Shown here piece by piece: positions 8,375 to 16,574 of a stretch of DNA of 38,052 bases (within the stretch, counting starts at the first letter, position 1; each line of letters opens with the position of its first letter). Under the pieces are notes generated by a model. The model worked only from the letters and a program-made list of their open reading frames with translations. It was not told where the DNA came from and did not search any database. This DNA is from Alphaproteobacteria bacterium UBA3002 (GTDB lineage Bacteria > Pseudomonadota > Alphaproteobacteria > Rickettsiales > UBA3002). The translations under genes were made by a program, and so were the position numbers. The stretch is taken from assembly GCA_002346425.1 (NCBI GenBank), contig DDZS01000078.1, positions 47,353 through 85,404 on the forward strand, in the 5' to 3' direction.

Positions 8375-9823
8375 ATGAAAAATTGGCCAAAATTCTGCCC
8401 TTACTTTATGAAACGCCTATGGTTTCAATTAGCCACGACATATACGTTGCTAGCGGTTTGTGCGTTTGGCCTGCTTATTATGATTATGTATGGTTTCAAT
8501 GATTATAAGGATTTCGATGAAATCTTAAATCCCCACAATATCGAGCAGCAAATTGTCTATGATACATTATTATTTGCCGAAATACTTCGTCTTCCAGAAC
8601 GCACCGCGTTACAGGACAAAGTGTTAAGCGACACTCGATTGAAACTGGTGAATCTTGAAGAAAGTCAGAAAAAGGGCGAAATCTATCGGATCACGAACTC
8701 CAGTAATCCGGAGATTTTTACTCGAGTTATCGAAGCGGACGGAAACATGCTGGTTTCTGATCCGGAAAATTTTCCTGCCGATATCGCTTCTGTCTTTGCT
8801 GCGCAGGAGCCGCTTTCTCAGACTCAGGCAACATGGCTAAATGAAGAAGGCGGTCCCATCTGGGTAGATATGCCGGTTGAAAGCAAAGAGGGTGAATATT
8901 TAGGTCGGGTACAACTTTTGTATGTGGCAAAGTTCGACTGGTGGGTACAGATTGGTAGTGTTTTTCGCTTTCTAATTCTGGCTTTAAACTGGGTTATTAT
9001 TTGCTCCGTGCCGATTGGTATCGCCTGTGGGATAGTGGCTGCGCGATATGTTACAAAGCAATTGCAAAAAATGAATGAGGTGACGGAAAGTTGGCGGCAA
9101 GGTCATTTTGAAGCACGTATTGAGTTGCCAAACGATGATGTGCTTACCCGTCATAGCCAGCATCTCAATGACATGGCGCAGGATTTGGAGATGTATCTTA
9201 ATCTGAAAGAGAATCTGGCCGTAAGTGACGAGCGCAACCGTGTGGCGCGGGAACTACACGATACGGTTAAGCAAAAGCTGTTTGCATTAGGCTTACAACT
9301 AGCAACTGCAAAGGCTAAGCCCGCCGTAATGGACGCTGCCGGTGAGCATGTGCTGGAGGCAGAAACGATCACTCGCGAAGCCCAGCATGATCTGATGGAA
9401 ATTATTACTCAGCTGCGCCCTGCTGGCACCAATGGCACCTCACTTTACGATCGTATCAGTATGATTGCCGAGGATTCCAAACGGCGGTTCGGTGTGGAGG
9501 TAGAGATTAATTACTCTGATTCTATTCAGTTTAATGCGACCACCGAACATCATGTGCTGCGCATCGTGCAAGAATCCTTGATGAACGCGGTGCGCCATGG
9601 AAAAGCCAACCACATTGTCGTTACTGGCAAGATTTATGGTAAAACCGCTAGCCTGACCATCGCTGATGACGGAGAAGGTTTCGATGCCAAGCAAAAAACC
9701 GGAGGCTTTGGTATTACCTCTATGCGTGATAGGGTACGCGATCTGCCGAATGGAAAGTTTGAAATTAGCAGTGCTGCGGGTAGCGGCACCACCATCACAC
9801 TCTCATGGAAAAATGAATCATGA
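8375..9823 (+). CDS. NarL-type sensor histidine kinase (HisKA_3 / HATPase_c)
   Basis: Membrane sensor kinase of 482 residues. A first transmembrane segment lies at about 17-39, then an extracytoplasmic sensor domain (about 40-195), a second transmembrane segment (about 197-223) and a HAMP-like linker. The dimerisation and phosphoacceptor domain has H295 in RELHDTVKQKLFALGLQLA, the HisKA_3 pattern of the NarX/LiaS/DesK group. The ATP-binding domain has the N box at QESLMNAVRH (N404), the G1 box DDGEGF (431-436) and the G2 box GGFGITSMRDRV. The gene overlaps the response-regulator gene by four bases (ATGA), so the two form a cognate pair. The stimulus is unknown; the neighbouring porin and lipid A hydroxylase genes suggest envelope stress. 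An alternative start at Met12 exists. Confidence 0.93.
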   Translation: MKNWPKFCPYFMKRLWFQLATTYTLLAVCAFGLLIMIMYGFNDYKDFDEILNPHNIEQQIVYDTLLFAEILRLPERTALQDKVLSDTRLKLVNLEESQKKGEIYRITNSSNPEIFTRVIEADGNMLVSDPENFPADIASVFAAQEPLSQTQATWLNEEGGPIWVDMPVESKEGEYLGRVQLLYVAKFDWWVQIGSVFRFLILALNWVIICSVPIGIACGIVAARYVTKQLQKMNEVTESWRQGHFEARIELPNDDVLTRHSQHLNDMAQDLEMYLNLKENLAVSDERNRVARELHDTVKQKLFALGLQLATAKAKPAVMDAAGEHVLEAETITREAQHDLMEIITQLRPAGTNGTSLYDRISMIAEDSKRRFGVEVEINYSDSIQFNATTEHHVLRIVQESLMNAVRHGKANHIVVTGKIYGKTASLTIADDGEGFDAKQKTGGFGITSMRDRVRDLPNGKFEISSAAGSGTTITLSWKNES

Positions 9824-10479
9824 CCGATAAAATTACCCTCATCCTCGCCGATGATCACGCCATGGTACGCAAAGGCTTAACCTCCTTTCTGGAAACCGCC
9901 GGAGACATCGACGTCATGGCGGTGGCAGAGGATGGCACCCAAGCGGTAACTGCGGCCAAGAAACATGCGCCGGATGTGGTGTTGCTGGATTTATTTATGC
10001 CCGGCCAGCCTGCGGTGGACACGGTGCGCCAGATTAAAAAGGTCAGCCCGCGCAGCCAAATTGTTATGGTTACCTCTCATGAAGGCGATGAATATGTGGT
10101 GCCGATGACGCAGGCTGGAGCGACATCTTATATTCTCAAAGATACCACGCCGGAAGATTTGATCCAAACCGTGCGGAAAGCAGCAGCGGGAGAAAGTACT
10201 ATTAGCCCGCGCATCGCCAAGGCACTGGTGTCGGCGGTCACAAAAGCGCGAAAGGCAATGCCCGGCGATGAGGACTTCCGCGAAGATTTAACCGATCGTG
10301 AGATGGAGGTTCTGCATTGCATTGCCGATGGCATGTCGAATATGGCGATTGCGGAAAAACTGACTATCTCGGAAAAAACCGTCAAATCGCATGTTAGCAA
10401 TATTCTAAGCAAGCTCTATCTAACCGATCGTACTCAAGCTGCAGTTTATGCATGGCGCGAAGGTATTGTAAAAAAATAG
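9820..10479 (+). CDS. NarL/FixJ-family response regulator
   Basis: A 219-residue DNA-binding response regulator. The receiver domain (about 5-120) has the acidic pair D11-D12, the phosphoacceptor D57 in VVLLDLFMPG and the conserved lysine in SYILKDTTPEDL. The C-terminal LuxR-type helix-turn-helix (about 155-213) reads LTDREMEVLHCIADGMSNMAIAEKL and continues into SEKTVKSHVSNIL, matching the family closely. Its start overlaps the kinase stop by four bases, so translation is coupled. Likely targets are its own operon, the divergent porin gene and the following LpxO-like gene, because related short motifs occur in those spacers; this is inference. Codon use and length are normal. Confidence 0.95.
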   Translation: MTDKITLILADDHAMVRKGLTSFLETAGDIDVMAVAEDGTQAVTAAKKHAPDVVLLDLFMPGQPAVDTVRQIKKVSPRSQIVMVTSHEGDEYVVPMTQAGATSYILKDTTPEDLIQTVRKAAAGESTISPRIAKALVSAVTKARKAMPGDEDFREDLTDREMEVLHCIADGMSNMAIAEKLTISEKTVKSHVSNILSKLYLTDRTQAAVYAWREGIVKK

Positions 10480-10484
10480 GTCCT

Positions 10485-10504
10485 CATCCTTCTTAAGGCC
10501 GAGG
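10485..10504 (+). promoter_or_regulatory. Motif CATCCTTCTTAAGGCCGAGG upstream of the LpxO-like gene
   Basis: Just after the response-regulator stop lies CATCCTTCTTAAGGCCGAGG. It shares ATCCT.CTTA.GGCCGA with the site at 11540, and CATCCTT and GGCCGA with the elements at 8288-8343. It is a candidate response-regulator site for expression of the hydroxylase gene. Confidence 0.35.
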
Positions 10505-10550
10505 TGTCATACGATAAACTCGAATACGCTGAATGTATTGGAGTTTTTTT

Positions 10551-11525
10551 ATGCAGTTTTCTTCGTTATTTTTTGCCGCATTGATGATGTATTCGATCGC
10601 TTCGATTGCTTATACATATCGCTGGCGTGGCAATACACGCTATCATAGTTTCTCTCAATACATGCGTAAAAGCTGGCCAATATTTGCGCCGCTAAATTGC
10701 CTTATGTTTATGTCGACACGCGCATGGGCGCGTAAATCGGTATTAGACGCTCACTATATCAAGAATATTCATCTCATTCGTGAAAACTGGCAGATTATTC
10801 GTGATGAAGCGTTGGCACTCCAATCATCTGGTGCATTTGAAGCGACAAAAGCGCCCGGATCAGTGGGCTATTATGACCTTGGGTTCAGAACATTTTATAA
10901 GCGCGGCTGGAGTAAGTTTTACCTAAAATGGTACGGCACGACGCACGCTTCAGCCCAGCGGCTTTGCCCGAAGACGGTAGCATTGCTGCGTCAGGTGCCG
11001 CAAATACGCGGTGCAATATTCTCTGTCTTGCCCGCAGGATCAGAACTTACGCTACATGCTGACCCTATGGCATGTTCTTTCCGCTACCACCTTGGGTTAG
11101 CGACACCTAATTCAGATCATTGCTACATCAATGTTGACGGCGTGAACCGTGTTTGGCGCGATGGCAAAGATTTCGTTTTTGATGAAACCTATCCCCATTA
11201 CGCGCACAACAATACGGAATCTTCACGGCTTATCTTCATGTGCGATGTTGATCGCCCTGTAACATTCATTGGAAGAGCAGTGCATAGTCTGTATGCGTTT
11301 ATTGCCAAGGCGACTGTGGTACCAAACACAGATGAAGACAAACGCGGCGTGCTGAGTGCTGTTTTCTGTAATCTTGCTCCTCTTCGGCAAAAAACGCTAG
11401 CATTGCGTGCTACACATTATCGCACCTATAAATTTTTAAAGTTTATACTTAATTCCTCGCTTGTCGGCGTCATTCTCGCGATTTTCTATGGAGGCGCGAG
11501 GGCGCTGGAAGCAAGTATCTCCTAA
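10551..11525 (+). CDS. LpxO-like aspartyl/asparaginyl beta-hydroxylase family protein
   Basis: Fe(II)/2-oxoglutarate dioxygenase of the aspartyl/asparaginyl beta-hydroxylase family. Its best-known bacterial member, LpxO, 2-hydroxylates an acyl chain of lipid A at the inner membrane. The core has LTLHADPMACSFRYHLGL, with iron ligand H175 when counted from the upstream ATG at 10533. FDETYPHYAHN supplies the second histidine (H222), and R232 in SSRLIF fits the 2-oxoglutarate ligand. N-terminal (MQFSSLFFAALMMYSIASIAY) and C-terminal (LNSSLVGVILAIFYGGARAL) transmembrane segments match LpxO topology. I chose the ATG at 10551 because GGAG at 10540-10543 is correctly spaced for it; the ATG at 10533 would add six residues. 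The gene lies 71 bases after the response-regulator gene and may belong to its regulon. Confidence 0.82.
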   Translation: MQFSSLFFAALMMYSIASIAYTYRWRGNTRYHSFSQYMRKSWPIFAPLNCLMFMSTRAWARKSVLDAHYIKNIHLIRENWQIIRDEALALQSSGAFEATKAPGSVGYYDLGFRTFYKRGWSKFYLKWYGTTHASAQRLCPKTVALLRQVPQIRGAIFSVLPAGSELTLHADPMACSFRYHLGLATPNSDHCYINVDGVNRVWRDGKDFVFDETYPHYAHNNTESSRLIFMCDVDRPVTFIGRAVHSLYAFIAKATVVPNTDEDKRGVLSAVFCNLAPLRQKTLALRATHYRTYKFLKFILNSSLVGVILAIFYGGARALEASIS

Positions 11526-11539
11526 AAAATCGAGTTAAT

Positions 11540-11560
11540 ATCCTCCTTAGGGCCGATGCC
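11540..11560 (+). promoter_or_regulatory. Repeat of the GGCCGATG motif in a convergent spacer
   Basis: The string ATCCTCCTTAGGGCCGATGC starts at 11540 and differs from the copy at 10486 at only two positions over 17 bases. It lies between the 3' ends of the LpxO-like gene and the minus-strand membrane-protein gene, an unusual place for an operator. A GGCC...GGCC hairpin with the following bases is possible, so a terminator function is an alternative. Confidence 0.3.
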
Positions 11561-11619
11561 TTGGCCTATCTTATTGCTACCTATATCTAACTAAAATCTA
11601 TGGATGATAACTTTTGAGT

Positions 11620-12021
11620 TCAGCGTTGGGCTGAAATGGATTCTGCAGCAGTTTTATGAGTTTCCTTATCGCGCCAGCTGTTGTTGGTTTTGGCTTGTTC
11701 TTCACGTAATGTGTGTAACAGTTGCATGGTTTCTTTATTGCTACAATATAAATCATAGGCACCGCCGCCTACGAGACCAACCACGCCACCGATGATTGCA
11801 CCACGAATGGTATACGCTTGCTTGAATTTTCCTGTAAACTCGCCAAGAGTAAGGTCATGTCCTAATTCTGATAAGGCCGATTCGGCTTCTTTAACTGCAT
11901 TACTAACGCGATTAGCCCGCAAATAATTCAACGTGGCACCCGTAGCCGAACCTATCAATGCACCATTGAGTAAATGACCTGATTTAGTTATCGTTTCTGA
12001 ACGATCTGTTTGCGAGCTCAT
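11620..12021 (-). CDS. Hypothetical small membrane protein with glycine-zipper segments
   Basis: A 133-residue protein I do not recognise. Two glycine-rich hydrophobic stretches are visible, LLNGALIGSATGATLNYL at about 17-34 and IRGAIIGGVVGLVGGGAYDLY at about 72-92. They are separated by a charged amphipathic region (about 38-68), and the tail is strongly charged (EEQAKTNNSWRDKETHKTAAES). The spacing of glycines suggests glycine-zipper helices that pack in a membrane. No signal peptide or lipobox is seen. The gene is convergent with the LpxO-like gene and lies 64 bases downstream of the AraC-family gene on the same strand, so it might be cotranscribed with it. The ribosome binding site is weak. 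No function is proposed. Confidence 0.6.
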   Translation of the reverse strand: MSSQTDRSETITKSGHLLNGALIGSATGATLNYLRANRVSNAVKEAESALSELGHDLTLGEFTGKFKQAYTIRGAIIGGVVGLVGGGAYDLYCSNKETMQLLHTLREEQAKTNNSWRDKETHKTAAESISAQR

Positions 12022-12085
12022 ACGAAAGTATAAGCATAGAATAAGGCGATTAGTATGACAGTTTCGTGAATTTGCTTTGCAAACA

Positions 12086-12988
12086 TTATTTCAGATGAGA
12101 TTGACGATAGTGACGCGGGTTACAGCCTACATGACGGATAAACACGCGCGCTAGGGCCTGAGTGCTCTTATATCCTACTAAGCGTGCTACGTCGGTAATG
12201 GAAAGCATTCGATCTTCCAATAGTAACTTTGCTTTGTTAATGCGCAGCCAGGTGAAATATTCATACGGCGTCATCCCGGTGGAATATTTAAATGCTCGTA
12301 TGAAATACCACGTGGAAAGTTCTACTTCTTTGGCTAGGCGCTCCAAGCCGAAATCGTCTGAAAGCTCATTATGCATAATATCGACGACACGTTTTAGATT
12401 CGCAAAAGATAGCCCTCCTTTAAAAAGGACGGGGGTGTCTCCTTTTAAAAAGAGTAAGCGCATAATGAGATGGATGATCAATTGATCGGCATATAAAGTC
12501 GAATAAGGGCTGTCTTCGGCCACATGTTGCCAAAGGCGGTCCATGATATTGGTCGTGTGATAATCTGTGCGACTGCCATAATGCACCGCCCCGAAAAAGC
12601 CATCCTCAGGCAACATGTTAGAATCATAAAAAAATGCTTTGAGGGCTTGATAAGGAATTGCCAGCAGTAAAACTTCATGAGGATCATACACTTCTATTTC
12701 AGTACTCACATCAGGAGGAATGACGACAAAGTTTCCTGCATAATGCTCGCCTTCATAGACGCCTAACCCCACGTTAGCGCGCGCGCGATAGCTCGCGCCC
12801 TTATGTTGAAGCAGCACCAAATCAGGCATAGGATTGTTCGACCAATCTCCTGCTTGCTGCATCGAATGCATCATACCCGCTTGAATGCGCCCAACGGTTC
12901 GATGCTTAATTACGGCATCGCTTATTTCTTGCGCATAAAAATCCTTGTTGGATTCAAATGTACTGTAATGCCTATCGTGTTTTTTCAT
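12086..12988 (-). CDS. AraC-family transcriptional regulator
   Basis: A 300-residue regulator with an N-terminal cupin-like ligand-binding half and a C-terminal double helix-turn-helix of the AraC type at about 205-298. The first helix-turn-helix is FGLERLAKEVELSTWYFIRAFKYSTGMTPYEYF. The second contains ITDVARLVGYKSTQALARVFIRHVGCNPRHYR, including the conserved G-x-x-P-x-x-Y/R ending. It is divergent from the pirin gene and probably controls it and the genes beyond. The start is doubtful: there is no Shine-Dalgarno sequence, and a perfect TATAAT on the minus strand overlaps the ATG (12987-12992). Either another promoter is used or a downstream start serves. Inducing ligand unknown; the neighbourhood suggests a reactive aromatic or electrophilic compound. 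Confidence 0.9.
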   Translation of the reverse strand: MKKHDRHYSTFESNKDFYAQEISDAVIKHRTVGRIQAGMMHSMQQAGDWSNNPMPDLVLLQHKGASYRARANVGLGVYEGEHYAGNFVVIPPDVSTEIEVYDPHEVLLLAIPYQALKAFFYDSNMLPEDGFFGAVHYGSRTDYHTTNIMDRLWQHVAEDSPYSTLYADQLIIHLIMRLLFLKGDTPVLFKGGLSFANLKRVVDIMHNELSDDFGLERLAKEVELSTWYFIRAFKYSTGMTPYEYFTWLRINKAKLLLEDRMLSITDVARLVGYKSTQALARVFIRHVGCNPRHYRQSHLK

Positions 12989-13044
12989 TATAATAGTTTA
13001 ATAGATTTGAACGATGTGCGAGTAAAATTGATTTTTTTTAACAA

Positions 13045-13197
13045 TTAAGCCCATGGTCGCTTTAGAGCAATATCGGTGCGTTTTCCCGAGGGAAAATATT
13101 TACAATGCCCATCTTCCATCATAACGTGCCACCCACATGAATTGCAAAGCAAATGCTTGTAATTACTGCCTTTTCAAACTATGGCTGGATTGGTCAT
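13045..13197 (-). pseudogene. Small zinc-ribbon-like gene with an in-frame TGA at codon 8
   Basis: Between the AraC and pirin genes the minus strand encodes M-T-N-P-A-I-V, then TGA (13174-13176). It continues in the same frame for 42 codons, with LLCNSCGWHVMMEDGHCKYF and GKRTDIALKRPWA, to a TAA at 13045-13047. C-x2-C followed by a His-Cys pair looks like half a zinc ribbon or a small metal-binding peptide, and the residue composition is unlike a random frame. No good ribosome binding site precedes the ATG at 13197, and none serves the TTG after the TGA. The simplest reading is a small gene recently broken by one nonsense change. A start downstream of the TGA or recoding is possible but not supported. 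I do not recognise the family. Confidence 0.45.
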
Positions 13198-13249
13198 ATA
13201 AGTCCGAGGGCTAGTTACAGTGTTTGTCTGGCGTTAAGGGGGACAGCTA

Positions 13250-13966
13250 GTGATTCGAATTAGAAAAGCAGAAGATCGTGGCCTAACGGATATAGGCTGG
13301 CTTTACAGCAAACATACATTTTCCTTTGGTCGATATCATGATTCGGAACATATGGGGTTCGAATCGTTACGGGTAATCAACGATGATAGAGTCGTGGCTG
13401 GGGCCGGATTCGGTACGCATGGTCACGATAATATGGAAATTATTTCTTACGTGCTGGAAGGTGCGTTGCAGCATAAAGACTCGTTAGGAAATGGTTCTGT
13501 TATAATGCCGGGTGAAGTGCAACGGTTAAGCGCCGGCAGGGGCATCATGCATAGTGAGCACAATCACTCTAAGACTGAAAAGGTACATTTCCTGCAAATT
13601 TGGTTTATGCCGGACGAACGCAATGTCGAACCAGGCTATGCACAGCAATATTTTCCAGAAGAGGAAAAGCGTGGAACGTTTCGTTTGGTCGCCTCCAAAC
13701 AGGGACGAGACGGATCGGTGAGCTTGCATCAGGATGTCGATATGTCAGTCGCTTTAATTGATGGGGCAGAAGCGCCTGTCTACACCACGCAAAATAATCG
13801 CGCGCTATGGGTGCATGTAGCAAGAGGTGACGTCACGATGAATGGCCATAAGTTGAACGAAGGTGATGGTGCGGCAATGGTCGATGAGTCGTCCTTACAA
13901 TTTGAAAAAGGCAGAGATGCGGAAGTGATTATTTTCGATATGAAGCCGATTTCCACAAACTCTTAA
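13250..13966 (+). CDS. Pirin-family bicupin protein (YhhW-like quercetinase type)
   Basis: A 238-residue bicupin. Members of this family bind a metal ion in the N-terminal cupin, and some, such as E. coli YhhW, have quercetin dioxygenase activity. The N-terminal signature is present: HTFSFGRYHDSEHMGFESLRVINDDRVVAGAGFGTHGHDNMEIISYVLEG, with the metal-binding histidine pair in THGHDNME. RGIMHSEHNHS supplies further ligands at about 100-107. The second cupin (about 150-238) is degenerate, as usual. The start is a GTG at 13250, supported by the AAGGGGGA site at 13236-13242. The gene faces the AraC gene and precedes a YcaC-type hydrolase gene by 72 bases. Pirin genes are often induced by quinones and other electrophiles together with azoreductases; that link is inferred here from context. 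Confidence 0.93.
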   Translation: MIRIRKAEDRGLTDIGWLYSKHTFSFGRYHDSEHMGFESLRVINDDRVVAGAGFGTHGHDNMEIISYVLEGALQHKDSLGNGSVIMPGEVQRLSAGRGIMHSEHNHSKTEKVHFLQIWFMPDERNVEPGYAQQYFPEEEKRGTFRLVASKQGRDGSVSLHQDVDMSVALIDGAEAPVYTTQNNRALWVHVARGDVTMNGHKLNEGDGAAMVDESSLQFEKGRDAEVIIFDMKPISTNS

Positions 13967-14038
13967 ACGGCTTACCGGTCCATCCTGACCCCCAGGCATA
14001 AACACTCATTTTTTTAATATCAACCTAAGGAGACTATT

Positions 14039-14713
14039 ATGACTGCAGCTACTGAGAAATTATTAACGCCGGATAATTGTGTCGTCGCTTTTATCGACCA
14101 TCAACCGCAAATGAGTTTTGGTGTAAATAGCCATGACATTCAAACCATCAAAAACAATACGGTTGGCTTAGCAAAAGCGTGTAAACTATTTAATGTTCCC
14201 ACGGTACTCACCACGGTCGAAACCGAATCTTTTTCTGGCTACACATGGCCGGAACTGGTGGACGCGTTGGAAGGGCAGCAAACGATTGAGCGCACGTCCA
14301 TGAACAGCTGGGAAGATGAAGGCTTTGCCAAAGCTGTAAAAGCGACGGGTAAGAAGAAACTGGTTTTAAGCGGTTTATGGACGGAAGTCTGCATCGCTTT
14401 CCCCGCGATTTGTGCTTTGGATGAAGGTTTTGATGTCCATTTCGTTTCTGACGCCTGTGGCGGCACGACAAAAGAGGCCCATGACATGGCCGTCCAGCAA
14501 ATGATTCAAGCTGGTGCCAAACCACGCACATGGCAGCAGGTTATCTTGGAGTTCCAGCGCGATTGGTCACGCAAAGCTACGTATAACGGCATTATGGACA
14601 TTGTTCAGCAGCATAGTGGCGGATACGGCATGGGTGTCGATTACGCTTATACAATGGTGCATAAAGCCAATCAACGTGGCGCGAACCCACAAACCATTAA
14701 AAAAGCCGCTTAA
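14039..14713 (+). CDS. YcaC-like isochorismatase-family cysteine hydrolase (copy 1)
   Basis: A 224-residue member of the isochorismatase-like hydrolase superfamily, YcaC branch. The catalytic residues are visible: D20 in AFIDHQPQ and the nucleophile C118 in SGLWTEVCIAFP. The family-typical block DVHFVSDACGGTTKEAHDMAVQQMIQAGA follows. A strong AAGGAG site precedes the ATG. The substrate of this branch is not established, and both amide and ester hydrolysis are plausible. It is clearly homologous to the gene at 21005-21655 in the convergent operon (shared NSHD, FNVPT, GLWTEVC and QRDW motifs), but the two are not a recent duplication. A hairpin terminator follows the stop, so expression of the next genes may be reduced or separately driven. 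Confidence 0.9.
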   Translation: MTAATEKLLTPDNCVVAFIDHQPQMSFGVNSHDIQTIKNNTVGLAKACKLFNVPTVLTTVETESFSGYTWPELVDALEGQQTIERTSMNSWEDEGFAKAVKATGKKKLVLSGLWTEVCIAFPAICALDEGFDVHFVSDACGGTTKEAHDMAVQQMIQAGAKPRTWQQVILEFQRDWSRKATYNGIMDIVQQHSGGYGMGVDYAYTMVHKANQRGANPQTIKKAA

Positions 14714-14725
14714 CCGCGATCAGGA

Positions 14726-14752
14726 AAGGGAAGCCTCGTGCTTCCCTTTTTT
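14726..14752 (+). terminator. Rho-independent terminator after the first YcaC-like gene
   Basis: GGGAAGC (14728-14734) pairs with GCTTCCC (14740-14746) around the loop CTCGT, and TTTTTT follows at 14747-14752. It lies only about 20 bases before the ATG of the next gene on the same strand, so it would either separate or attenuate transcription into the amidohydrolase genes. Confidence 0.85.
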
Positions 14753-14769
14753 ATCAATAGGAGCCAGAT

Positions 14770-16563
14770 ATGAAATACCGCCTATTATTACCCATCGTGA
14801 GCATGCTGTTCTCAGCGCAAGCCGCCTTAGCAGAACAAGAGTCCATTGATATGATTTTGCATAACGGCAGAATTACAACGCAGGAACAACGTCACCCGGA
14901 AGTGAGTGCGGTAGCGATTCAGGATGGCATCATTACCAAGGTTGGTAGCGATAAAGAAATTCTGGCTTTAAAAAATGATAATACCAAAGTGATTGATGTA
15001 GGCGGAAAACGCGTCATTCCAGGATTAAACGACTCGCATTTGCATGCCTCACGCGGGGGGCGGTTCTATAATACAGAACTGCGCTGGGAAGGGCTTTCCA
15101 GTCTTAAACGCGGATTGGATATGGTTGCTGAACAAGCGAAGCGTACCCCCAGTGATCAGTGGGTGCGGGTGATTGGTGGGTGGTCACCCTATCAGTTCGA
15201 TGAGAAACGGATGCCTACCCCGGCAGAACTCACCCAAGCTGCACCGAACACACCGGTATTTGTGCTATTTCTTTATAGTCAGGGCTTCCTGAATAAAGCG
15301 GGTGTCGAAGCTTTGAAACTGACTAAAAATTCTAAAGCCCCGGAGGGAGGACGCTACGAATTTACAGAAGATGGCGGCGCGATTTTGCATGCGGAACCGA
15401 ATCCAACCATCCTGTATCAAACTATCGGTGCATTACCGGGATTAAGCGAAGAAGAACAGGTCAACTCTACCAAGCAATTTTACCGCGAGCTGAATCGGTT
15501 CGGTTTGACTAGCGTGATCGATGCCGGTGGCGGCGGACATACGTTTCCGGAAAATTACATTGGTACAGAAACTCTAGCCAAAGCTGGCACCATGCCGCTG
15601 CGCGTTTCCAGTTATTTATTCCCTCAGCGCAAAGGCAAGGAGCTGGAGGACTTTCAAAAATGGACGGAGAATTGGAAAACCAATGTTAATATGGCCAAGA
15701 AGCTGGAGCATGGATTTGAAGTGGAAGGCGGCGGTGAATTTCTGGTTTGGTCCGCCGGCGATTTTGAGAACTTCATGGCACCCCGCCCGGAGCTAACCGA
15801 GCGCGAAAATTGGCATAGCGAGCTGATGGCTGTGACGCGGCACCTGTTAAAGGAAGAATGGCCGATCCGTATTCATGCCACCTATGATGAATCCATTTCG
15901 CACATCATGGATGTGTTCGAAGAAGCGGATCGTTTAGAAAAAGCCGAAGGGCGCAAAGGCTTTGCCGGGATTCGCTGGGCAATTGATCATGCCGAAACAG
16001 TAAGCAAGCCGAATTTAGAGCGCATCAAAGCATTAGGTGGCGGTATCGCCGTTCAATCGCGTATGGCTTACGCGGGAGAATATTTCAATGAACGCTATGG
16101 AGCTGAAGTTGCATCCCATGCACCCCCGATTCGCGATATCATAGAAATGGGAATTCCCATGGGTGCCGGGACGGATGCGACGCGCGTATCTTCTTACAAC
16201 CCGTGGGCGTCGATCCAATGGCTAGTCACCGGTAAAACGGCAGGCGGCACACCATTGCAATCCAAGCGAAACTATCTGAGCCGGGAAGAAGCGCTGTATT
16301 ATTATACCATCGGCAGCGCCTGGTTCTCAGGTGAAGAAACTGTGAAGGGGCGGATCGCATCGGGGCAATATGCCGACCTGGCAGTATTAAATTCGGATTA
16401 TTTTACGATTGAGGAAGACGATATTACCGATATCCGAAGCTTGCTAACGGTGACCGGTGGCACCATTGTGTATGCGGCAGATCGTTTTGCTGACGAAAAC
16501 CCATCCTTACCCTCAGTACAGCCGGACTGGTCGCCGGTGGCCGTGTTCGGCGGCCATCAATAA
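14770..16563 (+). CDS. Exported amidohydrolase of the YtcJ-like (Amidohydro_3) family
   Basis: Metal-dependent amidohydrolase of 597 residues with a signal peptide (about 1-21, ending AQAALA), so it probably acts in the periplasm. The TIM-barrel metal motif H-x-H is H90 and H92 in LNDSHLHA. Later ligands fit IHATYDESISH, the IDHAET region and GTDATR. The N- and C-terminal beta-sandwich parts (ILHNGRITTQ, KGRIASGQYADLAVLN) are typical. An AATAGGAGCC site precedes the ATG. It is followed by an MFS gene after 11 bases and an outer-membrane porin gene, so it may process a compound that crosses the outer membrane through the porin. YtcJ-type enzymes have few known substrates, so no reaction is assigned. 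Confidence 0.88.
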   Translation: MKYRLLLPIVSMLFSAQAALAEQESIDMILHNGRITTQEQRHPEVSAVAIQDGIITKVGSDKEILALKNDNTKVIDVGGKRVIPGLNDSHLHASRGGRFYNTELRWEGLSSLKRGLDMVAEQAKRTPSDQWVRVIGGWSPYQFDEKRMPTPAELTQAAPNTPVFVLFLYSQGFLNKAGVEALKLTKNSKAPEGGRYEFTEDGGAILHAEPNPTILYQTIGALPGLSEEEQVNSTKQFYRELNRFGLTSVIDAGGGGHTFPENYIGTETLAKAGTMPLRVSSYLFPQRKGKELEDFQKWTENWKTNVNMAKKLEHGFEVEGGGEFLVWSAGDFENFMAPRPELTERENWHSELMAVTRHLLKEEWPIRIHATYDESISHIMDVFEEADRLEKAEGRKGFAGIRWAIDHAETVSKPNLERIKALGGGIAVQSRMAYAGEYFNERYGAEVASHAPPIRDIIEMGIPMGAGTDATRVSSYNPWASIQWLVTGKTAGGTPLQSKRNYLSREEALYYYTIGSAWFSGEETVKGRIASGQYADLAVLNSDYFTIEEDDITDIRSLLTVTGGTIVYAADRFADENPSLPSVQPDWSPVAVFGGHQ

Positions 16564-16574
16564 AGCGCTCTCTT

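Noticed and set aside
13045..13197. Selenocysteine at the in-frame TGA of the small zinc-ribbon-like gene
   Set aside because: I see no convincing SECIS-type hairpin directly downstream, and the TGA does not sit in a redox motif. A nonsense change is simpler.
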